Shown here one piece after another: positions 50,374 to 58,497 of a stretch of DNA of 64,000 nucleotides. The position numbers and the translations under genes were made by a program. The stretch comes from Alphaproteobacteria bacterium. Lineage in GTDB: Bacteria; Pseudomonadota; Alphaproteobacteria; Rs-D84. Every line of letters begins with the position of its first letter. Positions within the stretch are counted from its first letter, which is position 1. The DNA is taken from positions 20,691 to 84,690 of the forward strand of contig JAGBVH010000009.1 of assembly GCA_017630405.1 (NCBI GenBank), written 5' to 3'. Below the pieces are notes generated by a model. It worked only from the letters and a program-made list of their open reading frames with translations, did no database searches and had not been told where the DNA came from.

Positions 50374-53300
50374 TATTTTTTGCGACTTAACTTTTCACGC
50401 GCGCGTTCCACCAACAGGAACAAGGCAGGTGTTAAAGTAAAGGTAAATATCAAACTGGCCAACATACCACCAATCAATACTGCACCCATCGCAACCTTCA
50501 TACCGTCCACCGACCATAACTGTGGCACCATACCGGCAATAACTGCAATAGACGTCATCAGCACCATATTCTTTTTATCGGTCAATTCGGTCCACAATGC
50601 TTCACTTGGTTTTTCTCCACCGCGAATTCGATTGATTGTTGGTTCCAATACCAAAATGTTATTGTTAACCACCAAACCAACCAACATAACAAACGCCAAC
50701 ATAGCACCAATATTCATTGTCGCGCCTGACAAGAACATTAACGCGAACACGCCTGTAAAACTGGTCAGAATCGATGTCGCAATCGTAAATGGATGTGCCA
50801 AGGAATTCATAATCGCAGCCAGCAACATATATGTCAGAATAGTTGCCAACAAGAACGCACGACCAATTTCTGTTCCGGCTTCGGCCTGATATTCAGACGA
50901 ACCACCGAACTTGGTGTAATATCCAGATTCCCATTCCATTTTATCCAATTCCGTCTGGATTTTCGCCTGAACAACACCAACAGTTGACTTACCAATGTTA
51001 ATGTTAACTTCGGTCAAGCGGCTTTTGTTTTCACGACGAATATCTGGTGTCGCTGGGGTCTGTTTAATTTCACCCAACGATGACAATGGCACCATACCCT
51101 TTTGTGAATTTACATAGACCACATCAAACAAAGATGCATTCTTAAATGGACGCGCAAATTCCAAAACGATTGGATATTCTTCGCCTGCTTCTTTGTATTT
51201 ATAATCATCATTACCATACAAAGCTGTACGCAAAGTTGTTCCCGCGTATGCATTTTGCACACCCCAGAAATTCATCTTTTCCTGATTTGGAACAAATTGT
51301 GTTTCCAAGGCTGGAACCTGCTGCGCACGAACAGCAGATTGAACTTCTGGTATTTGATTTGCAACCTCGATTACACGCGCGGCATACGCTTCGCGTTTTG
51401 CATCGTCTGGACCAAAAACATTAAGTACCAAATCCGATGAAACGCCAGACGACAATGCTTCGCCAGCGCGGATTGTAATTTCTGCATCCGTTATATCCGC
51501 CAAGGTTGGCAATATTTTTTGAGCCAACAATTTGTCTGATATATTACGATCCGCAACATCAACCAATTCAACTGTGACAGTTGTATTTTGCAGACCACGT
51601 TCACCAATCTTGACAGTTGTTGATTTTACTTCCTTGAACTGGACCAAGCGCTGCTCGATCTGTTTAGCAATCGCTTCGGACTTTTCATAGGTCGCACCCA
51701 TAGGCGCACGCGCCGTAATTGTGATTTCATTTGCATCGGTTGATGGTTGAAATTCATTACCAACAAACTTCATCAAATATGTAGATGCAAGGAATATTGC
51801 AAACACCATACCAATAACGCGCCAAGGATGTACAATCTGGAAATCAAACCAGCGGCGCAACCATGATGTTGTTGTGGTCGCTTCTTTAACCTTGACCGGT
51901 TTTGATTTTACCTTTCTAGACGCCGCAGTCAGGCGCAAAATCTTGGCAATCATCATAGGTGTCAAAGTGAACGAGAATAACAGTGACAACAATGTCAGAT
52001 ACACAACCGTCAAACCGAACTGAATCATAAACTGACCAACGATACCGTTCATAAACGCCAATGGCAAGAACACCACGACATTAGTTCCAACACCAGCCAA
52101 TACAGATACCGCAACCTTTTTCGTGCCGTCAATCGCAGCATCGTCTGGATTTTTACCAGCATGCATTTCCTGTAATGCGGACTCAATCAAAATAATAGCA
52201 TTAGAAACCAATGTACCAAGTGCAGACGAATACGCCAACAATGTCATCGCATTGATTGTAAATCCTGAACCGTCCATAAAGAAGAATCCAGCAATCAATG
52301 AAGCAGGAATTACAACACCCGCAATAATTGTTGAGCGCCAGTTGCGTGTAAATGCCAACAAAACTAAAACTGTCAGTAAAACACCCAAAACAATACCGTT
52401 GATTGTGCTGTCTGTTTCATCAGAAATACTGACAGACGAGTCTGCCACAATCATCATTTCTGCGCTTGGAAAACGCGACTGCAGGTCCGCCTGAAGTTCT
52501 GGCATACGGCCACGAATCGTTTCTGAAATCTTAATCGCGTTACCATCCGAAGATTTAACCACAGATGCGATTACAACATCTTCACCATTATAGCGCGCAC
52601 CATTTTCAATATCCAATGCCGCGTCCGATACCGTTGCCACATCAGACAGTTTGAAATTCTGACCTTCGACAGTAGTCATACGCAAATTCGCAATTTCATC
52701 AACCGATGCAAATTCACCAACAAAGCGTACATTAGAAGAATTCTGACTGGTTTCAATTTTTCCACCAGGAACATTTAAGTTATGAGAACCAAGTGCAGAA
52801 ACAATATCCATAATTGTCACACCACGCGCAGCCATTTGATCTGGATTTAACTGAACACGTATAGCGCGTTGACGACCACCAAACACAGATACACTTGCCA
52901 CGCCGTTAATCGCAGTAATTTTATTGGATAAAATATTATCCACATATTCTTCCATTTCGCGAGAATCGCCACCACGCAAAACGATATCCAATACAGATTC
53001 CTGAAGCGGATTCAATTTTTCTACAACTGGTTGTTCCATATCTGTTGGAAATTCTGACATCAGGGCATCAAGTTTTGTCTTAACTTCGGTTGACTTGTCA
53101 TTAACATTTACACCCAAATTAAATTCCGCCATAACCATACCGCTGTTTTCGTAAACATATGATTTGATGGATTTTAATTCAGCAACTTCTGACATGGCAT
53201 CTTCGGCCTTTTTAATAACCTGAGATTCAAGTTCCGCAGGTGCGGCACCTGGGTATATAAATGTCGCTGTCACCATTGGAAAGTCAACAGATGGGGTGCG

Positions 53301-53399
53301 TTCTACATTCATATTTGGGAATGAATAGAACCCCAAAACCACCCAGAACAAAACAAACATAATTGTCGTAATTGGACGACGAACAAAAAACTTTAACAT
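50373..53399 (-). CDS. RND efflux permease (HAE1-like)
   Basis: 1008 residues with the two-fold RND build: TM1, large periplasmic loop, TM2-7, second loop, TM8-12. N-terminal FFVRRPITTIMFVLFW and NVERTPSVDFPMVTATF are family-typical. In TM4 the segment GTLVSNAIILIESA (about 392-405) has Ser-Asn where AcrB has the proton-relay Asp-Asp, and in TM10 GLVVNNNILVLEP lacks AcrB's Lys. Other HAE1 subfamilies also vary here, so it may not mean loss of function. Last gene of marR-tolC-adaptor-RND. Substrate unknown. Confidence 0.88.
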   Translation of the reverse strand: MLKFFVRRPITTIMFVLFWVVLGFYSFPNMNVERTPSVDFPMVTATFIYPGAAPAELESQVIKKAEDAMSEVAELKSIKSYVYENSGMVMAEFNLGVNVNDKSTEVKTKLDALMSEFPTDMEQPVVEKLNPLQESVLDIVLRGGDSREMEEYVDNILSNKITAINGVASVSVFGGRQRAIRVQLNPDQMAARGVTIMDIVSALGSHNLNVPGGKIETSQNSSNVRFVGEFASVDEIANLRMTTVEGQNFKLSDVATVSDAALDIENGARYNGEDVVIASVVKSSDGNAIKISETIRGRMPELQADLQSRFPSAEMMIVADSSVSISDETDSTINGIVLGVLLTVLVLLAFTRNWRSTIIAGVVIPASLIAGFFFMDGSGFTINAMTLLAYSSALGTLVSNAIILIESALQEMHAGKNPDDAAIDGTKKVAVSVLAGVGTNVVVFLPLAFMNGIVGQFMIQFGLTVVYLTLLSLLFSFTLTPMMIAKILRLTAASRKVKSKPVKVKEATTTTSWLRRWFDFQIVHPWRVIGMVFAIFLASTYLMKFVGNEFQPSTDANEITITARAPMGATYEKSEAIAKQIEQRLVQFKEVKSTTVKIGERGLQNTTVTVELVDVADRNISDKLLAQKILPTLADITDAEITIRAGEALSSGVSSDLVLNVFGPDDAKREAYAARVIEVANQIPEVQSAVRAQQVPALETQFVPNQEKMNFWGVQNAYAGTTLRTALYGNDDYKYKEAGEEYPIVLEFARPFKNASLFDVVYVNSQKGMVPLSSLGEIKQTPATPDIRRENKSRLTEVNINIGKSTVGVVQAKIQTELDKMEWESGYYTKFGGSSEYQAEAGTEIGRAFLLATILTYMLLAAIMNSLAHPFTIATSILTSFTGVFALMFLSGATMNIGAMLAFVMLVGLVVNNNILVLEPTINRIRGGEKPSEALWTELTDKKNMVLMTSIAVIAGMVPQLWSVDGMKVAMGAVLIGGMLASLIFTFTLTPALFLLVERAREKLSRKK

Positions 53400-53416
53400 C
53401 CCCTTGCCCCTTTGTG

Positions 53417-54016
53417 TTATTTTTTGATTTGAACTTTGGTACCGGAATCAACCTTGGATAATATCACGATATCGCCATCATTTAATCCAGAAGTAATATA
53501 CGCATTATTAGAATCCTGACGCGATACTGTGACCGAACGCGCTTCCGCCACACCGTCACGAACAACCATAACAGTATCATTATTCACCGCATACACAGGC
53601 ACAAAGTGACCGCGCGCAGTAAATTCTGCAAAGTGCAAACCATCAGACACGCCACGCGTACGAACAACAAACATACCTGTATCTAAATCTAAATCGGACG
53701 ACACAGAAGCTATTTTGCCTTCGCCTACTTTCTGGCCGGCTTTGAATTTATTAACATTTGCGCCCGCAACATATGCGCGATTGTTGCGAACCGCGATTGG
53801 TTCATACAATACGCCATCTGTTTGCGATATTTCAACAACCTGAACAGGGGCACCAACATCGGCCGCAACACGCGATGCATTAAATACATAACGCGCATTT
53901 TCAGAAGCAACCGCCGCAAAGCGGAATATTACCCAGCCAATCACAATGATGACTGCCGCACAAAACATAATGTGCTTGAACTTTTTTGTGTTAATTGTTT
54001 TCTGTATTTTTTCCAT
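53417..54016 (-). CDS. Minimal RND periplasmic adaptor-like protein
   Basis: 199 residues. N-terminal membrane helix (about 17-35), then periplasmic beta domains with FKAGQKVGEGKIASV and VPVYAVNNDTVMVVRDGVAEARSVTV, the latter the end (membrane-proximal) domain pattern of HlyD/MFP adaptors. Typical adaptors are 350-400 residues and have a lipoyl half-motif pair plus a helical hairpin that reaches TolC; neither is visible here. It sits exactly between tolC and the RND gene, 2 and 17 bases away, the usual adaptor slot. Either it is a reduced adaptor or a helper to another. Confidence 0.7.
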   Translation of the reverse strand: MEKIQKTINTKKFKHIMFCAAVIIVIGWVIFRFAAVASENARYVFNASRVAADVGAPVQVVEISQTDGVLYEPIAVRNNRAYVAGANVNKFKAGQKVGEGKIASVSSDLDLDTGMFVVRTRGVSDGLHFAEFTARGHFVPVYAVNNDTVMVVRDGVAEARSVTVSRQDSNNAYITSGLNDGDIVILSKVDSGTKVQIKK

Positions 54017-54018
54017 TT

Positions 54019-55344
54019 TTATTCACCTAACTTTTTTACCATTTCCGCTGACATTAATGCTTTGTACTTAGTATTCAACAGCGCAACATCCAACTGGTAT
54101 AGCCCCGCCGCAACATCCGCTAATTCAACTGCAGATGTTTGACCAGATGCGAAGCGACTTTGTGACAAGTCATATGTTTTTGCCGCTAAATTACGTGCAT
54201 TTTCCAACGACTTTAAATTGCCACGCAAGTGGTTATATTGCTTGATTGCGTTGTCATATTTTTCAGTCGTTATCTTTTTGGATTTATCCAAGTCCTGACG
54301 CGCGGCTTCGGCATTCATAGCTTCGACTGTGGCGTTGGCACGGTTAATACCACCCGTAAAGATTGGTACCTGTAATGCCAAGCCCCAGTTCGCAGACTGA
54401 GAACCTTTTTCATCAAACATATGACCGATATCGGACGACATAGAATAGTAATTATACGATGCTGTTGCCGCCAATGTTGGATATGCGCCTGCACGCTTGG
54501 AACGCGCCAGACGGTCATACATATTTATCTGTTCGTTCAGAATTTCCCACTCTGGCGTTGACTTTAATTCACCCGCATTCAATTCCACAAATTCGGATGG
54601 GAATTCTTCGGTCAGCGTCAATGTTTCGTCCATATTGATACCGGCCATAATCTTCAACATTCTGTGCGCGGTGTCGCGATTAAATTCCGCATCAGACAAA
54701 TTGATTTCTTTGGTCGCAATATCAGATTCTATTTTCAGCAAATTGCTGCGGTTCGCACGACCGGCGGCTGTTAACTTCTTTTTCGCAGCACGCGCGTTGT
54801 TCAAATCCTGTTTTGTCAGCTCGACAATTTCATCTGTCATCTTGGCAGTCCAGTATAAATCCGCAGCCGCATAGCGCACTTCGCGCGCGGTCATATCACG
54901 TGAAGCATCCGCCATTTTAATCGCAGAACGAACAGACTTTACCGCGTTGCCAATTTTGCCGAATGTGTAAATTGGTTGTGTAATTGTAACACCAGCCATG
55001 AAAATATTGTCTGGGATTTCAATGCTGACAGACTGGTCCTTTAATGATTCAGAAATCAAACCGCCAAGTGCAGGTGGCAAATCCAGAGTCTTGGATTCAG
55101 ATGGATTTTCAATATTTACCATATTCATATATGATGCCGACCCTTCGATACTGAACCAGCGATTTGCGTTGGCAGCATCCAATGAAGCCTCGGCCTTTTT
55201 AAGGTTTGCATCTGCTTTTTTTACATCTTGGGATTCGCTTTCAATTTTTGCAACAGCATCCGCCAGTGATAAATCCAACGCAACAGCAGGCATAGCAAAT
55301 ATCGACGCAACAAGCGCTGCAAAACCAAACTTCAATTTAGTCAT
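54019..55344 (-). CDS. tolC: TolC-family outer membrane efflux protein
   Basis: 441 residues, signal peptide to about residue 22 (Ala-Val-Ala). Two repeated halves rich in long coiled helices (SLADAVAKIESES, VRYAAADLYW, SRAGAYPTLAATASYNYYS, YDLSQSRFASGQTSAVELADVAAGLY), the OEP repeat pattern. It forms the outer-membrane channel. It overlaps the marR stop by 8 bases, so translation is coupled. Confidence 0.88.
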   Translation of the reverse strand: MTKLKFGFAALVASIFAMPAVALDLSLADAVAKIESESQDVKKADANLKKAEASLDAANANRWFSIEGSASYMNMVNIENPSESKTLDLPPALGGLISESLKDQSVSIEIPDNIFMAGVTITQPIYTFGKIGNAVKSVRSAIKMADASRDMTAREVRYAAADLYWTAKMTDEIVELTKQDLNNARAAKKKLTAAGRANRSNLLKIESDIATKEINLSDAEFNRDTAHRMLKIMAGINMDETLTLTEEFPSEFVELNAGELKSTPEWEILNEQINMYDRLARSKRAGAYPTLAATASYNYYSMSSDIGHMFDEKGSQSANWGLALQVPIFTGGINRANATVEAMNAEAARQDLDKSKKITTEKYDNAIKQYNHLRGNLKSLENARNLAAKTYDLSQSRFASGQTSAVELADVAAGLYQLDVALLNTKYKALMSAEMVKKLGE

Positions 55345-55786
55345 TATTCAACTCCACATTTTTTACAATTTCGTGCATTGTACGCAAAGCCTCGGTCAGA
55401 CGGACTTCGTCTTCACGCGAAATACCCGAAAACACACGTTCGATACCAACGCGGAACAAATCCATCGCCCGCTTTGCCAACTGGGCACCAGATTCACTGA
55501 CCGCATACCATGTATTGCGACGATCATCTTCGTCAATGGTACGAATCACCAATCCATCATGTTCTAATTTACGAAACGCAGCACACAGATTCGGTGCAGA
55601 CACATGTTCGCGACGCGCAATATCTTTCAGACGCGCGCGACCACCGTTGTGTAAGCGCACCAAAATCGACATTAATTGACGCGGATAACCGGTCGTATCC
55701 GCACGTTCCAAGCGCAATTTGTCCGCTATTTTATCCAGCGTCCAAATATTTTCTTCCATAAGTCTAACAAATTCCTTGCGCGCCAT
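55337..55786 (-). CDS. MarR-family transcriptional regulator
   Basis: 149 residues: winged-helix with LVRLHNGGRARLKDIARREHVSAPNLCAAFRKLEHDGLVIRTIDEDDRRNTWYAVSESG, the typical recognition helix and beta-wing. First gene of the efflux operon and probably its repressor; a paired TTGTTAAAA element overlaps the promoter. AGGAG ribosome site. Ligand unknown. Confidence 0.9.
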   Translation of the reverse strand: MARKEFVRLMEENIWTLDKIADKLRLERADTTGYPRQLMSILVRLHNGGRARLKDIARREHVSAPNLCAAFRKLEHDGLVIRTIDEDDRRNTWYAVSESGAQLAKRAMDLFRVGIERVFSGISREDEVRLTEALRTMHEIVKNVELNND

Positions 55787-55821
55787 TTTTTTCTCCTATA
55801 TAATGGGTTTGGTTGAGAAAA

Positions 55822-55867
55822 TTGTTAAAAATCTTAATTATTATATATTTTAACAAATTTATTTCAA
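55822..55867 (-). promoter_or_regulatory. Promoter and candidate MarR operator
   Basis: On minus: TTGAAA (55867-55862), 16-base spacer, TATAAT (55845-55840). Inverted arms TTGTTAAAA (55822-55830) and TTTTAACAA (55848-55856) lie 26 bases apart; one is in the spacer, the other at about +3 to +11. Confidence 0.6.
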
Positions 55868-55886
55868 GTGTTTTTTAAAATAATTA

Positions 55887-55914
55887 TTGAAAAGAATCTA
55901 AATCTGGTTATAAT
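55887..55914 (+). promoter_or_regulatory. Promoter of tRNA-Gln
   Basis: TTGAAA (55887-55892), 16-base spacer, TATAAT (55909-55914). Confidence 0.7.
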
Positions 55915-55926
55915 CACTGTCGCTAT

Positions 55927-56000
55927 TGGGGTGTCGTCTAATGGTAGGACAAGAGATTTTGGTTCTCTTTATCATGGTTCGAATCCGTGCGCCCCAACCA
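55927..56000 (+). tRNA. tRNA-Gln (anticodon TTG)
   Basis: Acceptor TGGGGTG/CGCCCCA, anticodon stem AGAGA/TCTCT around TTTTGGT (TTG), T-loop TTCGAAT, encoded CCA. Confidence 0.95.
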
Positions 56001-56007
56001 ATATTCA

Positions 56008-56030
56008 AACGCCCCGTTTTGGGGCGTTTT
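56008..56030 (+). terminator. Terminator after tRNA-Gln
   Basis: AACGCCCC, loop GTTTT, GGGGCGTT, T-run (8-bp stem). Confidence 0.85.
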
Positions 56031-56082
56031 AATATTGAACGGGGCCACGGTTCGTAAGCTGCAATGCCAGTTGGCGGTTTTG

Positions 56083-58356
56083 TTATAAAATATGTCGTTT
56101 GTTATTAGCGTCAGGCGCGGAAACAACACCTTCTTGTTCCATACGCTCCATAAATCCGGCAGCCTTGTTATAACCGATTTGCAGACGGCGTTGGATATAT
56201 GAAATTGTTGGCTTTTTATCGCGCAGAACACATTCTTTGGCCTGAGTATAAAGGTCGGCATCTTTCGCCTCTTTCCCAGCGGCAGCAGCCGAAGGCGCAC
56301 CCGCATCCGCATCGCCACCAACATCACCGTCTGTAACACCATCGGCATATTCTGGTTCGCCCTGGGCACGCAAGAATCCGCCAATGCGGTTAAGTTCTTC
56401 GTCCGCGATAAAGGCACCATGGATACGCACAGGAACACGACCCGCTTCGCTGAACAACATGTCACCACAGGCCAGCAACTGTTCGGCACCACCTTCGCCA
56501 AGTGTGGTCGTACTGTCGATACGGCTGCGCGCTTGGAACGAGACACGAGTTGGGAAGTTAGCCTTGATAACGCCGGTAATTGTTGTTGCGTCTGGACGCT
56601 GGGTCGCCATAACAAGGTGGATACCAGCCGCACGCGCCTTTTGCGCAATTCGCTGAACACAGGCTTCGACCTCTTTACGCGCAAGGCTCATAAGGTCGGC
56701 AACCTCGTCAATTACGATAACAATGTATGGCATATCCGAGATATCCACTTCCTGGGTTTCAAACAGCAATTCGCCCGTTTCTTCATCCGTTCCAACTGCA
56801 ACCTGCTGTGTGACAACTTCGCCATTGGCACGTTTTTGAGCCGCCATTTCGTTATAACTTTCGATATTACGCGCGTTCAGAACCTGAAGCTGTTTATATC
56901 TGTCTTCCATTTCACGCACCGCCCATTTCAGCGCATTAACCGCGGCCGCTGGGTCAAGTTTTACAATCGGTGTAATCAAATGTGGAATATCGTCCCAGAA
57001 CCCAAAGTCAACACCCTTGGGGTCGATAATCATCAGTTTACACTTGTCTGGTGTAAAATGATAAACAATCGATGTAATGATTGATTGAACAAATACAGAT
57101 TTACCAGAACCTGTACGACCTGCGACCAACATATGTGGCATCTTGGCCAAGTCAAAATACATTGGATTCCCGCCGATATCCACACCCAGCGCAAGCGGTA
57201 TTTTATATTTAGATTCGATAAACATCTGGTTTTCAACCAGTCCGCGAAAACGCACAGTTTGACGGTTCAAATTCACCATTTCAACACCGATGTAATTCGT
57301 GCGTGGAATATGTGCGATACGAATATTTTCAGTCGCCATCGCGCGGGTCATATCCTTGACCGTTTCGGTAATTTTTGCGATACGCATACCTGTATCTGGT
57401 TCAAACTCGTACAATGTGACTATTGGGCCAGGTTTAATGCCAACAACTTTGCCGTATACGCCAAATTCTTCAAAGTGAGTTTCCATCGCACGCGCATTCT
57501 GTTTCAGTTCGTTGGTAACACCACATTTGCTGAAATTAGAACGTTCAAGGAATTTAGGATCAGGCAATTCAAATGCGCCAGCAATCGCAATTTTTCGCAC
57601 AGGCTTTTCGGCTTTGACCTCTTTGGCGGTACGACGACCCAACAATTTGCGTTTTGGCTTTTCGTCCGCTTCGTCTTCGTCCGCTTCCTCCGTCTGTTCT
57701 TCTTCGTATTCTTCGTCCACGTCTTCGGATTCTTCTTGTTCAGAATATTCTTCGTCTGACCGAACTGGTGCGGTCAAATGGAACGCGGCACCAATCATGC
57801 GAATAATACGCCACAGGGCACGAACGATAACCTTGATATGAGCAAGACTGATGTGCAACAAACTGGCCGCCAGCGCAAAAAATCCAATCAAGCAGACAAT
57901 TCCAACCAATGGCGAAAAACCGCCCATCAAATATCCCATATCGGTCGCCACTATTGCACCAAACATTCCGCCAAATGTCGAACTGCGCGCAATCAAGCCA
58001 AAACCAGCCGCCCCCACGCAAATCGCGACAAATCCGCGCAGCAAGTTGTATTCAGGGGCAGAATCCTGCGTCCAGCCAAACAATCGCGCCAATCCCCAGC
58101 GCGCAAAACTTAGGAACAAGAACAATGCCGGAATTGTTCCAATGGCATAGCGAATAATCCCAACCAGATTCCCAATAATAGACTGGTTGCCAAATGTACT
58201 GGCCACACCAAAGCCGTCAAGATAAGGATTGAAAAATATCAGCACAATCGACAACCAAAGCGCAAAAAACATCACGCCGCCGCCAATAATGCGCATAGTT
58301 AAATTTTTAAGAGCCTGTGATATGGCCTGTGGAAGAAATTTCGATTTAGTACTCAT
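56083..58356 (-). CDS. ftsK: DNA translocase FtsK
   Basis: 757 residues from ATG 58356. N-terminal membrane domain with about four helices (about 17-170), an acidic linker (215-245) shorter than E. coli's, then the RecA-like motor with VAGRTGSGKSVFV (Walker A) and YIVIVIDEVADLM, and the C-terminal gamma winged helix (about 685-757, SYIQRRLQIGYNKAAGFME). It moves chromosome ends at the septum toward dif/XerCD. ATG 58365 and 58404 are also in frame; no ribosome site is visible before any, and a TATGAT box (58374-58369) lies just upstream. Confidence 0.93.
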   Translation of the reverse strand: MSTKSKFLPQAISQALKNLTMRIIGGGVMFFALWLSIVLIFFNPYLDGFGVASTFGNQSIIGNLVGIIRYAIGTIPALFLFLSFARWGLARLFGWTQDSAPEYNLLRGFVAICVGAAGFGLIARSSTFGGMFGAIVATDMGYLMGGFSPLVGIVCLIGFFALAASLLHISLAHIKVIVRALWRIIRMIGAAFHLTAPVRSDEEYSEQEESEDVDEEYEEEQTEEADEDEADEKPKRKLLGRRTAKEVKAEKPVRKIAIAGAFELPDPKFLERSNFSKCGVTNELKQNARAMETHFEEFGVYGKVVGIKPGPIVTLYEFEPDTGMRIAKITETVKDMTRAMATENIRIAHIPRTNYIGVEMVNLNRQTVRFRGLVENQMFIESKYKIPLALGVDIGGNPMYFDLAKMPHMLVAGRTGSGKSVFVQSIITSIVYHFTPDKCKLMIIDPKGVDFGFWDDIPHLITPIVKLDPAAAVNALKWAVREMEDRYKQLQVLNARNIESYNEMAAQKRANGEVVTQQVAVGTDEETGELLFETQEVDISDMPYIVIVIDEVADLMSLARKEVEACVQRIAQKARAAGIHLVMATQRPDATTITGVIKANFPTRVSFQARSRIDSTTTLGEGGAEQLLACGDMLFSEAGRVPVRIHGAFIADEELNRIGGFLRAQGEPEYADGVTDGDVGGDADAGAPSAAAAGKEAKDADLYTQAKECVLRDKKPTISYIQRRLQIGYNKAAGFMERMEQEGVVSAPDANNKRHIL

Positions 58357-58454
58357 GTCATGCATTTTATCATAAATTTTAGAAAAAAACATGTGATAAA
58401 TCATTGTTTTTTTAAGGCACTGATTTCTTGAATTTTGATTTTATTCTGATACGA

Positions 58455-58482
58455 TTGCGTTTAGGCTATTTATACTTATAAG
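58455..58482 (+). promoter_or_regulatory. Promoter of valS
   Basis: TTGCGT (58455-58460), 16-base spacer, TATAAG (58477-58482), and an AGGA ribosome site before the ATG. Confidence 0.6.
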
Positions 58483-58497
58483 ATACAGGATAGAAAA

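Noticed and set aside
57085-57759. 224-codon open frame opposite ftsK
   Set aside because: Antisense shadow: Phe/Cys/His-rich, mirrors the acidic linker of ftsK.
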